Positions 1 to 7,385 of a stretch of DNA of 12,656 bases are shown in pieces (position 1 is the stretch's first letter; each line of letters starts with the position of its first letter). A model generated the notes under the pieces. It had not been told where the DNA came from and did no database searches. It was given only the letters and a program-made list of their open reading frames with translations. The stretch is from Bacteriovoracaceae bacterium (GTDB taxonomy: Bacteria; Bdellovibrionota; UBA1018). The DNA is taken from positions 1 to 12,656 of the forward strand of contig CANMSW010000035.1 of NCBI GenBank assembly GCA_947500275.1, given 5' to 3'. The position numbers and the translations under genes were made by a program.

Positions 1-407
1 CTTAGCATGGTCTCGAGTTCCGGAATGTTATATTCTTTTCGGACTCGTCTTGGATTCGGGCTCAAATGTGTATCCTCAAAAGTGCTGAAAGTTGAGCTCG
101 AGAGTGCCCCAGCTGAAGCAATAATCAGATAGCCGGGCTAAACTCCTCCGTTGCTTGGAGAGGCTTAGGCCGACCCTCGATTCCTAGGACTCCCGCGATT
201 TTTTCTGATGCGGATGTTGGGCCTCTCGAAGTTAGTCACACAAGATAACGGTACATTCTGGAGACGTCGCGGACTTTTAACCGGAATGCGTCACTTTAAC
301 TTCTTACTAGGATAAAATTTGAAACCTCTCTTCTAGGGTGATCGAGCGAATCGCAATGACTGCGAAACTCGTGCCCTGATTTCGTTGGGAGTTCTCACGG
401 AGTATGA
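1..407. other. No recognisable gene; upstream region of the receiver gene
   Basis: I see no convincing gene here. On the plus strand, frame 1 is open from the left edge to a TAG at 130-132 (43 codons). It could be the tail of a gene that starts outside the window, but the peptide is not recognisable. Positions 135-171 can form a nested stem: CTAA 138-141 with TTAG 165-168, and CTCC 143-146 with GGAG 157-160. A T6 run lies at 199-204. This could be a terminator or a small structured RNA, but it matches no family I know. A TAAAAT box at 313-318 could be the -10 of a promoter for the gene at 408, though no good -35 is in register. Confidence 0.35.
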
Positions 408-863
408 GTGGCCCACACCCCTGTTGACCCGGCTCGTTCTTATGAAGTGCGTGTAGCGGCGAAGATTTTCTTAGTCGAAGACGATCCAACTCTGACGCGA
501 CTGTTGCAGGCGGTTCTGGAGAGCGAGGGCTACTCCTGCCGGATCTTTTTTTCTCCCGATCAGTTTCTGAGTGAGGTCGGGGCGGCTGAATTGGAGTTTG
601 GCCTGGACGGAAACTTATTAATTTCTGATCTAGACTTCGAGGGTTCAAGCTTGAGCGGTGAGCGTTGGTTGCTCGAGCTCGTGAGGTCACCGCTGTATAG
701 AAAAATGCCCATCTTGATCCACTCGGGGCGCGCGCCCATTTCATTGGATTTCCTGGGGGCTGAGGGCGCGGGGCGAACGGCCGCTATCGCGCAGCTCCCC
801 AAAGGATCTGATATGAATCAGCTCCTTGGGGCTTTGCGTAATCTTATTGTTTCGGCTCGGTAA
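408..863 (+). CDS. Stand-alone response-regulator receiver-domain protein
   Basis: The 151-residue protein is essentially one CheY-like receiver (REC) domain. The acidic cluster is E24-D25-D26, in FLVEDD. The likely phospho-acceptor is D74 at the end of the LLIS strand. The conserved Ser/Thr is S106 (ILIHSG) and the invariant lysine is K132 (LPK). All positions needed for phosphorylation are therefore present. No output domain follows, so it would act as a phospho-relay intermediate or through protein contacts. The start used is GTG, with GGAG at 399-402 five bases upstream. Later GTG codons at 447 and 453 would trim the first 13-15 residues without touching the domain, so the exact start is uncertain. 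No histidine kinase is adjacent. It converges on the minus-strand gene ending at 879. It could supply phospho-signalling to the pilus locus, but that is speculation. Confidence 0.85.
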   Translation: MAHTPVDPARSYEVRVAAKIFLVEDDPTLTRLLQAVLESEGYSCRIFFSPDQFLSEVGAAELEFGLDGNLLISDLDFEGSSLSGERWLLELVRSPLYRKMPILIHSGRAPISLDFLGAEGAGRTAAIAQLPKGSDMNQLLGALRNLIVSAR

Positions 864-878
864 ACGCCGAGGCGAAAA

Positions 879-1193
879 CTAGGCGAGTTTCTTGTGGATG
901 TCCGAAAGGAGGTTCAGAGCCAGGGTGTAGAGAGCCCCCTCAGTGAGGAAGCGGAGCCCTAGGGCGAGCTGCTTCCAGTTTGATTCAGGGGAGGCTGAAG
1001 TTTTTCCCTTTGCTCGCGACGCCTGATGGATCGCTGCTCGAGGCGACTCCTGTGTGCCTTTTGAAATCTTCTTTTGGCCGACCTTCAAAGTCGATCGTTC
1101 GAATGGGTTTCGTCCCATTTTTCCTTTTTGGTCGGTTTTCTTTTTGGGACGACTCAAGGCTCCTGTGCTCGCATTTGTATCCTGAGGGGTCAT
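879..1193 (-). CDS. Small basic protein downstream of the ParA-family ATPase, unknown function
   Basis: This is a 104-residue protein. I chose the internal ATG at 1193 because the complement of 1202-1207 gives AAGGAG eight bases upstream, and because this start falls 28 bp after the ParA-family stop. A longer frame upstream would overlap the ParA gene. Residues 1-70 are rich in Lys, Arg, Ser, Thr and Gln and look disordered and strongly basic. Residues 72-103 form a single leucine-rich amphipathic segment, probably a helix (LALGLRFL and TLALNLL stretches). I do not recognise a family. The spacing and strong ribosome-binding site suggest cotranscription with the ATPase gene. The position is where a ParA partner often lies, but no ParB motif (such as GERRxRA) or HTH is visible. 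A basic-tail plus helix protein could bind DNA or membrane, which is inference only. Confidence 0.6.
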   Translation of the reverse strand: MTPQDTNASTGALSRPKKKTDQKGKMGRNPFERSTLKVGQKKISKGTQESPRAAIHQASRAKGKTSASPESNWKQLALGLRFLTEGALYTLALNLLSDIHKKLA

Positions 1194-1221
1194 TTCAAGT
1201 GCTCCTTCTTTTCTCCGGCGC

Positions 1222-2058
1222 TTAGGACGAAGCGGAAAGCGTCCTGCGAATGTACTCTTCGCCCGCCGCGAGGTAGTCCTTCGCGCCGCGTGATCCGCGG
1301 TCGTAGTCGATGACTGATGTTGCGTGTCCCGAGCTTTCGGTGACAGCAGAGTTGTCATGGATCATGCTATCGAACAACAAATCACCGAGTTCATTTCGAA
1401 GCGCATCGAGAACTTCTGAGGTGAGGCTTCGGCGGTGGGAAACTTGAGTGGGAAGAACGCCCAAAATTGATAACTCGGAGTTCCAGCGTGACCGGACGTT
1501 TTCAATGGTCTCGCGAATTTTAACGATTCCTTCAAGGCTGAAGAACTCCGGTTGAACGGGGATGAGGACTGAGTCCGAAGCACAGAGCGCGTTGAGCGTC
1601 AGGAGGCCCACGCTCGGAGGGGTGTCGATGAGAATATCATCGAAATCTGAAGCGATACTCCTCAGGAATCGCCCCAGGATTCCTTCTTTGTCAGACCGAC
1701 TCATCAAATAAAGCTCTACTCCCGAGAGGTTTCGGTCGGATGCGAGGAGTTTGAGCCCCGAGATTCCAGTGCTTGCGATGAAGAGATCCTTCATCGTGCC
1801 ATCGATCGGGCGCTTTGCGAGATAGAGCTCGTCGAGAGTTCGAAGGGTCTCCCATTGCCCACTTCCGGGAGTAACCCCGAGGTAGCTCGTCAAGTTAGCC
1901 TGAGGGTCACTGTCGACCAGTAAAACCCTGCGACCGGCTCGAGCGAGGGACGCTCCCAGGTTCATCGTGGTGGTCGTCTTTCCGACGCCGCCCTTCTGGT
2001 TAGCGATCGTAACTATCCTTGCCTGGCGGATCTTCTGGGTGGGGGTATTGAGGGTCAT
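1222..2058 (-). CDS. ParA/Soj-family P-loop ATPase
   Basis: The 278-residue protein is a ParA/MinD-type deviant Walker ATPase, the group that segregates DNA or positions large cargoes such as chemoreceptor arrays and pilus machinery. The deviant Walker A is KGGVGKTT at residues 22-29 with the signature lysine K22. The A' motif is VDSDPQ near residues 48-53. Walker B is ILIDTPPSVG at 142-151. Length fits chromosomal ParA/Soj, and there is no N-terminal HTH of the plasmid ParA type. The ATG has GGAGG (complement of 2067-2071) eight bases upstream. No parB or parS site is seen; the only partner candidate is the small basic protein downstream. It diverges from ribF across about 140 bp. It could be an orphan ParA that positions something, possibly the adjacent pilus apparatus, but the sequence does not decide this. 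Confidence 0.9.
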   Translation of the reverse strand: MTLNTPTQKIRQARIVTIANQKGGVGKTTTTMNLGASLARAGRRVLLVDSDPQANLTSYLGVTPGSGQWETLRTLDELYLAKRPIDGTMKDLFIASTGISGLKLLASDRNLSGVELYLMSRSDKEGILGRFLRSIASDFDDILIDTPPSVGLLTLNALCASDSVLIPVQPEFFSLEGIVKIRETIENVRSRWNSELSILGVLPTQVSHRRSLTSEVLDALRNELGDLLFDSMIHDNSAVTESSGHATSVIDYDRGSRGAKDYLAAGEEYIRRTLSASS

Positions 2059-2198
2059 CTAAGCTGCCTCCGACTGCAGTATTCATCTGTTCTCTGGCCC
2101 TTTCAATGGGATTTGCGGCAATTATTGAGGACTTATCGACAGAGTATTCGCCTACGTGATCTTGACGGAGGGCGATACTCGGAGGGAGGTTGGAGGTC

Positions 2199-3161
2199 AT
2201 GGAAGTCATTCGTGGGTTTGAATTGGTGAACAGGTCCTGGCCTCACGTCGTCGTCACTATTGGTAACTTCGATGGGGTGCATCGCGGACATCAGAAGATT
2301 CTGGGTCTTGCAGTCGAGCAGGCGAGGGTGAGGAATGGGACTTCCATCGCATTCACGTTTAGGCCCCACCCACAGATTTCTCTTCGCCCGGAGAGGGAGC
2401 TTCATCTTCTTTGTAGTTATGAAGAAAAGCTGGATCTTATAGCGGCGTGCGGGATCGATATCACCATCGAACAGCCATTCAGTCGCGAGTTTTCGACCAC
2501 TAACCCGGAGCAGTTTTTCTCTGAAGTCCTTCTTAAGCGCTTAAGTGCCGAGGCGATCGTCGTCGGGTACGACTTCGGTTTTGGTAAGGAGCGGGGTGGG
2601 CACCTTCAGATACTGGAAGAGCTGTGCAAACGGGCTGGGGTACAATTGACGATCGTGCAGGCGCAACAAGAGTCGGGAACGGTAGTGTCGAGTTCAAGAG
2701 TTCGGGCTCACCTCTTGGCTGGAGAAGTAGAAGAGGCCAATCACCTGCTGGGCCGGGAGTTTACATATCGCGGAGTAGTGGTCCGTGGAGAAGGTCGCGG
2801 GCGGAAAATTGGTTTCCCCACCGCTAACCTTCGTCTTGAGCACAAACTGGTCCTTCCTTGGGGCGTCTACGCCACAAAGGCCGTTTTGGAAGATGGCGTC
2901 ATTCTTCCGTCGGTCACGAATGTGGGTGTTCGGCCGACTTTTAAAGCACCTGAAGGGCAAGAGCCGACGAGTCACGAGAAAGGGTTTCCAGCACTAATCG
3001 AGACTCATGTGTTGGGGTCTGATCTTGACCTCTATGGACGGACGCTTCAGGTCCGTTTCGTGAAGCGTTTGAGGGAAGAACGTAAGTTTTCTGGAGTCGA
3101 TGCGCTAAAAGCTCAAATTGCGCTGGACGCTGTGGAAGCACGCCAGATTCTTGGCGATTGA
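2199..3161 (+). CDS. ribF: Bifunctional riboflavin kinase / FMN adenylyltransferase (FAD synthetase)
   Basis: RibF phosphorylates riboflavin to FMN and then adenylylates FMN to FAD in the cytoplasm. The N-terminal nucleotidyltransferase domain has GNFDGVHRGH at residues 22-31, containing the HxGH adenylyl-transfer motif, and VGYDFGFG near 122-129. SSSRVR at 164-169 is the conserved end of that domain. The C-terminal flavokinase domain has GFPTANL at 205-211 and IETHVL at 267-272, with the catalytic glutamate E268. At 320 residues it matches the usual length of about 310-330. I prefer ATG 2199 over TTG 2190 because the purine-rich GGAGGGAGG at 2181-2189 then lies nine bases upstream; it would abut the TTG. 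I see no FMN riboswitch upstream. It is followed by a hairpin and then pilB, so it is probably its own transcription unit. Confidence 0.95.
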   Translation: MEVIRGFELVNRSWPHVVVTIGNFDGVHRGHQKILGLAVEQARVRNGTSIAFTFRPHPQISLRPERELHLLCSYEEKLDLIAACGIDITIEQPFSREFSTTNPEQFFSEVLLKRLSAEAIVVGYDFGFGKERGGHLQILEELCKRAGVQLTIVQAQQESGTVVSSSRVRAHLLAGEVEEANHLLGREFTYRGVVVRGEGRGRKIGFPTANLRLEHKLVLPWGVYATKAVLEDGVILPSVTNVGVRPTFKAPEGQEPTSHEKGFPALIETHVLGSDLDLYGRTLQVRFVKRLREERKFSGVDALKAQIALDAVEARQILGD

Positions 3162-3211
3162 CCGTCTGCACCTAAAACCTCACAATCAATGAAGTTGAAG
3201 TTTGTTTGTTA

Positions 3212-3239
3212 GATATCAAGACAGGGAAGTCTTGGTATC
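3212..3239 (+). terminator. 11-bp stem hairpin after ribF; terminator or operator
   Basis: Arms 3212-3222 (GATATCAAGAC) and 3229-3239 (GTCTTGGTATC) pair over 11 positions with one G-T wobble around a six-base loop, and are followed by GTTTT at 3240-3244. This fits a modest intrinsic terminator for ribF. The stem is A/T-rich in its outer part and the T-run is short, so it may be weak. The right arm overlaps the -35 proposed for pilB, so it may instead, or also, be a protein-binding palindrome. Confidence 0.45.
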
Positions 3240-3260
3240 GTTTTCAGATGCGAATATAGG
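3232..3260 (+). promoter_or_regulatory. Candidate sigma-70-type promoter for the pilB operon
   Basis: TTGGTA (3232-3237) and TATAGG (3255-3260) are separated by exactly 17 bp. Each matches the consensus hexamer at four of six positions. Initiation would fall about 12 bases before the pilB ATG. The -35 lies in the right arm of the palindrome at 3212-3239. This was found by eye and is tentative. I saw no -24/-12 element upstream of pilB. Confidence 0.3.
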
Positions 3261-3278
3261 CATCGAGGGCAAGACAGG

Positions 3279-5015
3279 ATGTCACGCCAGCTCGCAGAAT
3301 TATTAGTAAAAGATCGATATATATCCACGCAGCAGCTGATGGACGCGTCCACTACGGTTGGTAAGGATGGGCGGGGATACATCAAACACTTCGTCGAAAA
3401 AAAGATAATTTCCGACATTAAGTTGATGCAGTATTTAGGGCAAAAGTTCGGCATGACGAGTGTGCCGCTCTCGAAGTTTGAGGTCCCTGCTGAGACCATT
3501 AGTCTCGTTCCGGTTGACCTTGCTCGTAAATGCGCCTGTATTCCTATTCAGACTGCAAAAGGCGTTACGCTGGTCGTCGCCACTTACGATCCTACATCGA
3601 TTCCGCTGTTAGATGAGATCAAGTTCCGGACGAAAATGAATGTGGAAGCAGTGCTAACTAATTACTCCGCCTATGAAGCGGCAGTTGCAAAATATTACGG
3701 TGGTATGGCGGGCTCTTCCGCCTTGATTGATCAGTTCAAGAAAGATCAGGCAAAAGACCAAGCAAAAGATGGAGTGGGTCAGGGTGGAGGTGTAGAAGCG
3801 TTGGGCCTTGTTCAGGTCCATAATATCGATCCCGTCGGGGCGAGCGAGTCGGATGCGCCGGTCATTCAGTTTGTGAATAGTATTTTCTCAGAAGCTATCA
3901 AAAAGGGCGCAAGTGATATTCATATCGAGCCCTACGAGAAGCGTTTTCGCGTCAGATTGCGGATTGACGGTGTTTTAACGGAAGTGGCGCAAGTTCCACT
4001 TGAAATGAAACGGGCCGTGATCGCGCGATTTAAAATTATGTCGCGCATGGATATCGCCGAGACCCGGGTGCCTCAGGATGGTCGAATTAAACTGATGCAT
4101 GGCGGGGGCGAGGTTGATTTTCGGGTGAATTCGATGCCGACCCTTTTTGGCGAAAAGATCGTGCTGCGGATGTTGTCGAAGGGGAATCTGCAGCTTGATC
4201 TTCAAAAGCTTGGCTTTGAGGCAGGGCAGCTCGAGGTTTTCAAAAAAGGGATTTACTCACCGAATGGAATGGTCTTGGTCACCGGGCCGACAGGAAGTGG
4301 GAAGACGACGACTCTTTATTCAGCACTGAGTGAGTTGAATAAGATAACGGACAATCTTTCGACCGCCGAGGACCCTGTTGAATATAACCTCGAGGGGATT
4401 AATCAGGTCCAGGTTCAGAAGGAAGTCGGCCTTACGTTCGCAAGTGTGCTGCGCGCGCTCCTGCGGCAGGATCCGGATACAGTTCTTGTCGGTGAGATTC
4501 GGGATTATGAGACGGCCGAGGTGGCCATTCAAGCGGCGCTGACAGGTCACTTGGTCTTGTCGACGCTGCACACGAATGACGCACCCTCGACGATTACACG
4601 ATTGATGAATATGGGGATCGAGCCATTCTTGGTGGTCTCATCGTTAAATACGGTCGTCGCCCAGCGACTTGTAAGGCGACTCTGTGTGAAGTGTGTTGTC
4701 GATCAGGCCGTTCCAACTGAGAGATTGATTGAAATGGGGTTTGCAGCCAGTCGCGCGCCATCGATTCGCCCGAAAGTGGGTAAAGGCTGCAATGCCTGCG
4801 GGAACACCGGATATAAGGGTCGAATCTCCATCTTTGAGGTTCTGGATTTCTCGCCGACGCTCAAGGAGATGGTACTGGCGGGCCAGAGTGTCTTGGATCT
4901 CAGGAAGCAGGCGATCCGAGACGGAATGCAAAGTTTACGAATGTCGGCTTTGAATAAGGTTGCTGATGGAGTGACGACTCTTGAAGAAGCCCTTTCGATC
5001 ACGATGGAGAACTGA
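3279..5015 (+). CDS. pilB: Type IV pilus extension ATPase PilB
   Basis: PilB is the cytoplasmic hexameric motor that powers pilin polymerisation. The 578 residues show an N-terminal GspE/MshEN-type domain (about 1-140) and a Gln/Lys/Asp linker with a DQAKDQAKD repeat at 156-164. The GspE ATPase core follows, with Walker A GPTGSGKT at 336-343, the Asp box STAEDP at 361-366, Walker B VLVGEIRD at 402-409 (catalytic E406) and the His box TLHTND at 429-434. Four cysteines C469, C472, C504 and C507 form the zinc-binding tetracysteine typical of PilB/GspE and absent from PilT. Length is typical. The ATG is preceded by only a weak AGG, so translation signals are poor for the first gene of the operon. 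pilT follows three bases after the stop, pointing to tight coupling. Confidence 0.96.
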   Translation: MSRQLAELLVKDRYISTQQLMDASTTVGKDGRGYIKHFVEKKIISDIKLMQYLGQKFGMTSVPLSKFEVPAETISLVPVDLARKCACIPIQTAKGVTLVVATYDPTSIPLLDEIKFRTKMNVEAVLTNYSAYEAAVAKYYGGMAGSSALIDQFKKDQAKDQAKDGVGQGGGVEALGLVQVHNIDPVGASESDAPVIQFVNSIFSEAIKKGASDIHIEPYEKRFRVRLRIDGVLTEVAQVPLEMKRAVIARFKIMSRMDIAETRVPQDGRIKLMHGGGEVDFRVNSMPTLFGEKIVLRMLSKGNLQLDLQKLGFEAGQLEVFKKGIYSPNGMVLVTGPTGSGKTTTLYSALSELNKITDNLSTAEDPVEYNLEGINQVQVQKEVGLTFASVLRALLRQDPDTVLVGEIRDYETAEVAIQAALTGHLVLSTLHTNDAPSTITRLMNMGIEPFLVVSSLNTVVAQRLVRRLCVKCVVDQAVPTERLIEMGFAASRAPSIRPKVGKGCNACGNTGYKGRISIFEVLDFSPTLKEMVLAGQSVLDLRKQAIRDGMQSLRMSALNKVADGVTTLEEALSITMEN

Positions 5016-5018
5016 ACC

Positions 5019-6095
5019 ATGGCTCTTAAAGTGACTCTGGCAGCTCTTCTGAAAGCAATGGTTGATCAGGAGGCTTCTGACCTTCATGTGACTGCGGGAG
5101 TTCCGCCTGAATTCCGAATTCAGGGGAAGATGGTCAAAGTGAAGATCGACACTCTGAGTGCGACTGATACCAAGGAGCTTTGTTACGCAGTCCTGACGGA
5201 TGCTCAGAAGGCAGATTTCGAGCGAGAGCTCGAACTAGATTTTTCATTTGGTCTGGGAAATATCGCCCGATTTCGGGGAAACCTATTTTGGCAACGGGGA
5301 TCGGTAGCAGGGGTTTTTCGGCGGATTCCGGTGGCTATTCCAGAGTTTTCCCAGCTCGGTTTGCCACGGGTGCTCCTGGATGTGCTCAAGAAACCAAGCG
5401 GATTGGTTTTAGTCACGGGCGCAACAGGTAGCGGTAAATCGACGACTTTAGCCTCCATGTTGGATCTGTTGAATCGAGAGGATTTTGGCCACCTCATTAC
5501 GGTCGAAGATCCGATCGAGTTTGTGCATCCGCACAAGAATTGTATCGTCAACCAACGCGAGGTGGGTACCGACACTCAAAGCTTCGGTCATGCCTTGAGG
5601 CAGATTTTGAGGCAAGACCCGGATTACGTTTTGGTGGGTGAGCTTCGCGACTTGGAAACAATCGAGATGGCTTTGACCATGGCGGAAACCGGACACCTGG
5701 TTTTTGCGACCCTGCATACGAATGGAGCTGTTCAGTCGGTAAATCGATTGGTGAACGTTTTCCCCCCGCATCAGCAGACGCAGATTAGGCAGCTTTTGTC
5801 GTTCACGCTGCAGGCGATTATATCTCAGGCGCTTGTTCCGAAAGTGCAAGGTGGGCGAGCGTTGGCTTGCGAGGTTCTGATACCGAATTTGGGGATTCGA
5901 AATCTGATTCGCGAGGATAAGATTCATCAGATTTACTCGATGATGCAGACCGGTCAGGGCGACACCGGGATGATCACGATGAATCAGACTCTAAGCACGC
6001 TCGTGAGGACGGGTGTGGTTGGTAAGTTGGAAGCGCTGGAGCACAGCTCTGCACCCGAGGAGTTGGCAAAGCTTTTGGCGGCGGCTGGGAAGTGA
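5019..6095 (+). CDS. pilT: Type IV pilus retraction ATPase PilT
   Basis: PilT depolymerises the pilus and drives retraction and twitching. The 358-residue protein has an N-terminal PAS-like domain (about 1-100, starting with the usual SDLHVTAG at 20-27), Walker A GATGSGKS at 134-141, Asp box TVEDP at 161-165, Walker B VLVGELRD at 204-211 with E208, and His box HTN at 233-235. The retraction-specific AIRNLIRE-type motif is present as GIRNLIRE at 292-299. There is no tetracysteine, which separates it from PilB. The ribosome-binding site (GGAG) lies inside the end of pilB. The gap before pilC is unusually long for this operon (75 bp) and is filled by two copies of the GGGGACAGACTC repeat. Confidence 0.96.
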   Translation: MALKVTLAALLKAMVDQEASDLHVTAGVPPEFRIQGKMVKVKIDTLSATDTKELCYAVLTDAQKADFERELELDFSFGLGNIARFRGNLFWQRGSVAGVFRRIPVAIPEFSQLGLPRVLLDVLKKPSGLVLVTGATGSGKSTTLASMLDLLNREDFGHLITVEDPIEFVHPHKNCIVNQREVGTDTQSFGHALRQILRQDPDYVLVGELRDLETIEMALTMAETGHLVFATLHTNGAVQSVNRLVNVFPPHQQTQIRQLLSFTLQAIISQALVPKVQGGRALACEVLIPNLGIRNLIREDKIHQIYSMMQTGQGDTGMITMNQTLSTLVRTGVVGKLEALEHSSAPEELAKLLAAAGK

Positions 6096-6106
6096 GTTGG
6101 GGTGGG

Positions 6107-6150
6107 TTGGGGACAGACTCTCGGTTTTTGGGGACAGACTCTCGGGTTTT
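6107..6150 (+). repeat. Two direct copies of the GGGGACAGACTC repeat between pilT and pilC
   Basis: The core GGGGACAGACTC lies at 6109-6120 and 6130-6141, a period of 21 bp. Both copies are preceded by TT and followed by TCGG(G)TTTT. This is the form shared with the array at the right edge of the window, where the core is followed by GCGGGTTT. The pair sits between pilT and pilC, leaving pilC with only a weak GGCGGGG ribosome-binding site. It could act as an mRNA structure or processing element that lowers or separates pilC expression, but no perfect hairpin is visible in this form. Confidence 0.85.
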
Positions 6151-6170
6151 AAAATGCGGCGGGGCGTTAA

Positions 6171-7385
6171 ATGGCTGAATTCATTTACGAAGGTGTAGAC
6201 CGCAATGGAAAGGTGACCTCCGGGAAGCTGGAGGGAACGGCTGAAGGCGATATTCGCGTCGCGTTGCGGAATATGGGCGTGAGACCGAAAAAAATAGCTC
6301 CGGCTCGTTCGTTGATGATGGGGAGCGCGGGGGGAATCGGTGGTGGCGCAAGAGTTCCGCTCGTCGACGTTCTCACGTTTATTCGTCAGCTTCAGGTTTT
6401 GATCTCCTCCGGAGTGCCTCTTGTTCAGTCCTTGGAAATTCTTGCGGAACAAGCTTCCAATAAGGTCTTGAAGGTCGTGACGCTCGCGATCAAGGACAAG
6501 GTCGCGGCAGGTGCCTATTTTTGGGAGACGCTAGTTCTCTATCCCTTGATATTTCCTAAGCTTGGGGTCGCACTCGTGAGAGCTGGCGAAGCTTCTGGGT
6601 CCCTGGATGTGATGTTGAAAAGGCTGACTCGTTATCTCGAAGATACGGATCGTCTTCAAAGGACGATGAAGAGCGCGATGATGTATCCGGTCATTGTAGT
6701 TACGATCGGGATCGTCGTCGTTACGGGAATGCTCGCGTTCGTTATCCCTAAATTCGAGGAGCTTTTGACCTCGGCAGGTAAGGAGCTTCCCGCGCCCACT
6801 CAATTTGTAGTCAATTTGTCACATTTTCTGGTGAATAACGGTATTTTTCTTCTAGTTGGTGCAGCTGTAGTGGGTTTCTTAGGGACAAACTATTTGAGGA
6901 GTAAGGAAGGAAAGGCATTCCGAGATCGCCTTTTGTTTCGAGCTCCCCTTTTTGGATCGTTGATGCAGAAGGCAGGTATCGCTCGGTTTTCACGCACGAT
7001 GAACACTTTACTCGTGAGTGGCGTTACGCTCTTGGACGCGATCGATATCTGTCGAAATACTGTTGATAATGCAGTCCTCGAGGATGCAATCGCCGGAATT
7101 CGCGCAGAGGTGGAGGCTGGAAAAGCCCTGGGGTCGGTGATCTCGAGGATCGATGTGTTTCCTCGGATGGCTGTGCAGATGATCAGCGTGGGCGAAAGCA
7201 CAGGTGCGCTTGATCGCATGCTCGAAAAAGTAGCGGATTTTTACGAGATGGAAGTCGAGACGACCGTGGGTGGCCTGACCAAGCTAATTGAACCCATTGT
7301 TCTCGTGGTTTTAGGGGGAACAGTGGGAGGCATCCTGATTGCGATGTATCTTCCGATCTTCCAAATGGCTGGAGGTGCCGATTGA
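6171..7385 (+). CDS. pilC: Type IV pilus inner-membrane platform protein PilC
   Basis: PilC is the polytopic platform on which PilB and PilT act. The 404-residue protein has two GspF/T2SSF repeats, about 65-190 and 268-392. The conserved RAGEASGSLD lies at 137-146 and its second-repeat counterpart SVGESTGALD at 339-348. Hydrophobic membrane segments lie near 172-193, 215-240 and 373-397. The start MAEFIYEG is typical of PilC. Its N-terminal linker (51-60) contains a GSAGGIGGGA stretch. The stop overlaps the TTG start of the sigma-54 regulator by four bases, and the GGAGG at 7370-7374 inside the end of pilC serves that next gene. Confidence 0.95.
   Translation: MAEFIYEGVDRNGKVTSGKLEGTAEGDIRVALRNMGVRPKKIAPARSLMMGSAGGIGGGARVPLVDVLTFIRQLQVLISSGVPLVQSLEILAEQASNKVLKVVTLAIKDKVAAGAYFWETLVLYPLIFPKLGVALVRAGEASGSLDVMLKRLTRYLEDTDRLQRTMKSAMMYPVIVVTIGIVVVTGMLAFVIPKFEELLTSAGKELPAPTQFVVNLSHFLVNNGIFLLVGAAVVGFLGTNYLRSKEGKAFRDRLLFRAPLFGSLMQKAGIARFSRTMNTLLVSGVTLLDAIDICRNTVDNAVLEDAIAGIRAEVEAGKALGSVISRIDVFPRMAVQMISVGESTGALDRMLEKVADFYEMEVETTVGGLTKLIEPIVLVVLGGTVGGILIAMYLPIFQMAGGAD

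Noticed and set aside
156..206. tRNA gene in the left intergenic region
   Set aside because: A partial T-loop-like string (CTCGATTCC) is present, but no acceptor stem, anticodon arm or full T-loop consensus could be fitted.
307..744. Minus-strand 145-codon frame opposite the receiver gene
   Set aside because: The plus strand carries all receiver-domain signature residues; the antisense frame is low-complexity and basic, as expected of a shadow.
1194..1358. Longer N-terminal form of the small basic protein starting at 1358
   Set aside because: It would overlap the ParA-family gene by over 130 bases in another frame. The internal ATG at 1193 has a clear AAGGAG and begins just after the ParA stop.
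2059..2198. FMN riboswitch ahead of ribF
   Set aside because: The conserved FMN aptamer segments are not present, and only about 140 bp separate ribF from the divergent gene.
5448..5927. Minus-strand 159-codon frame within pilT
   Set aside because: It is a shadow of pilT, whose motifs are complete on the plus strand.
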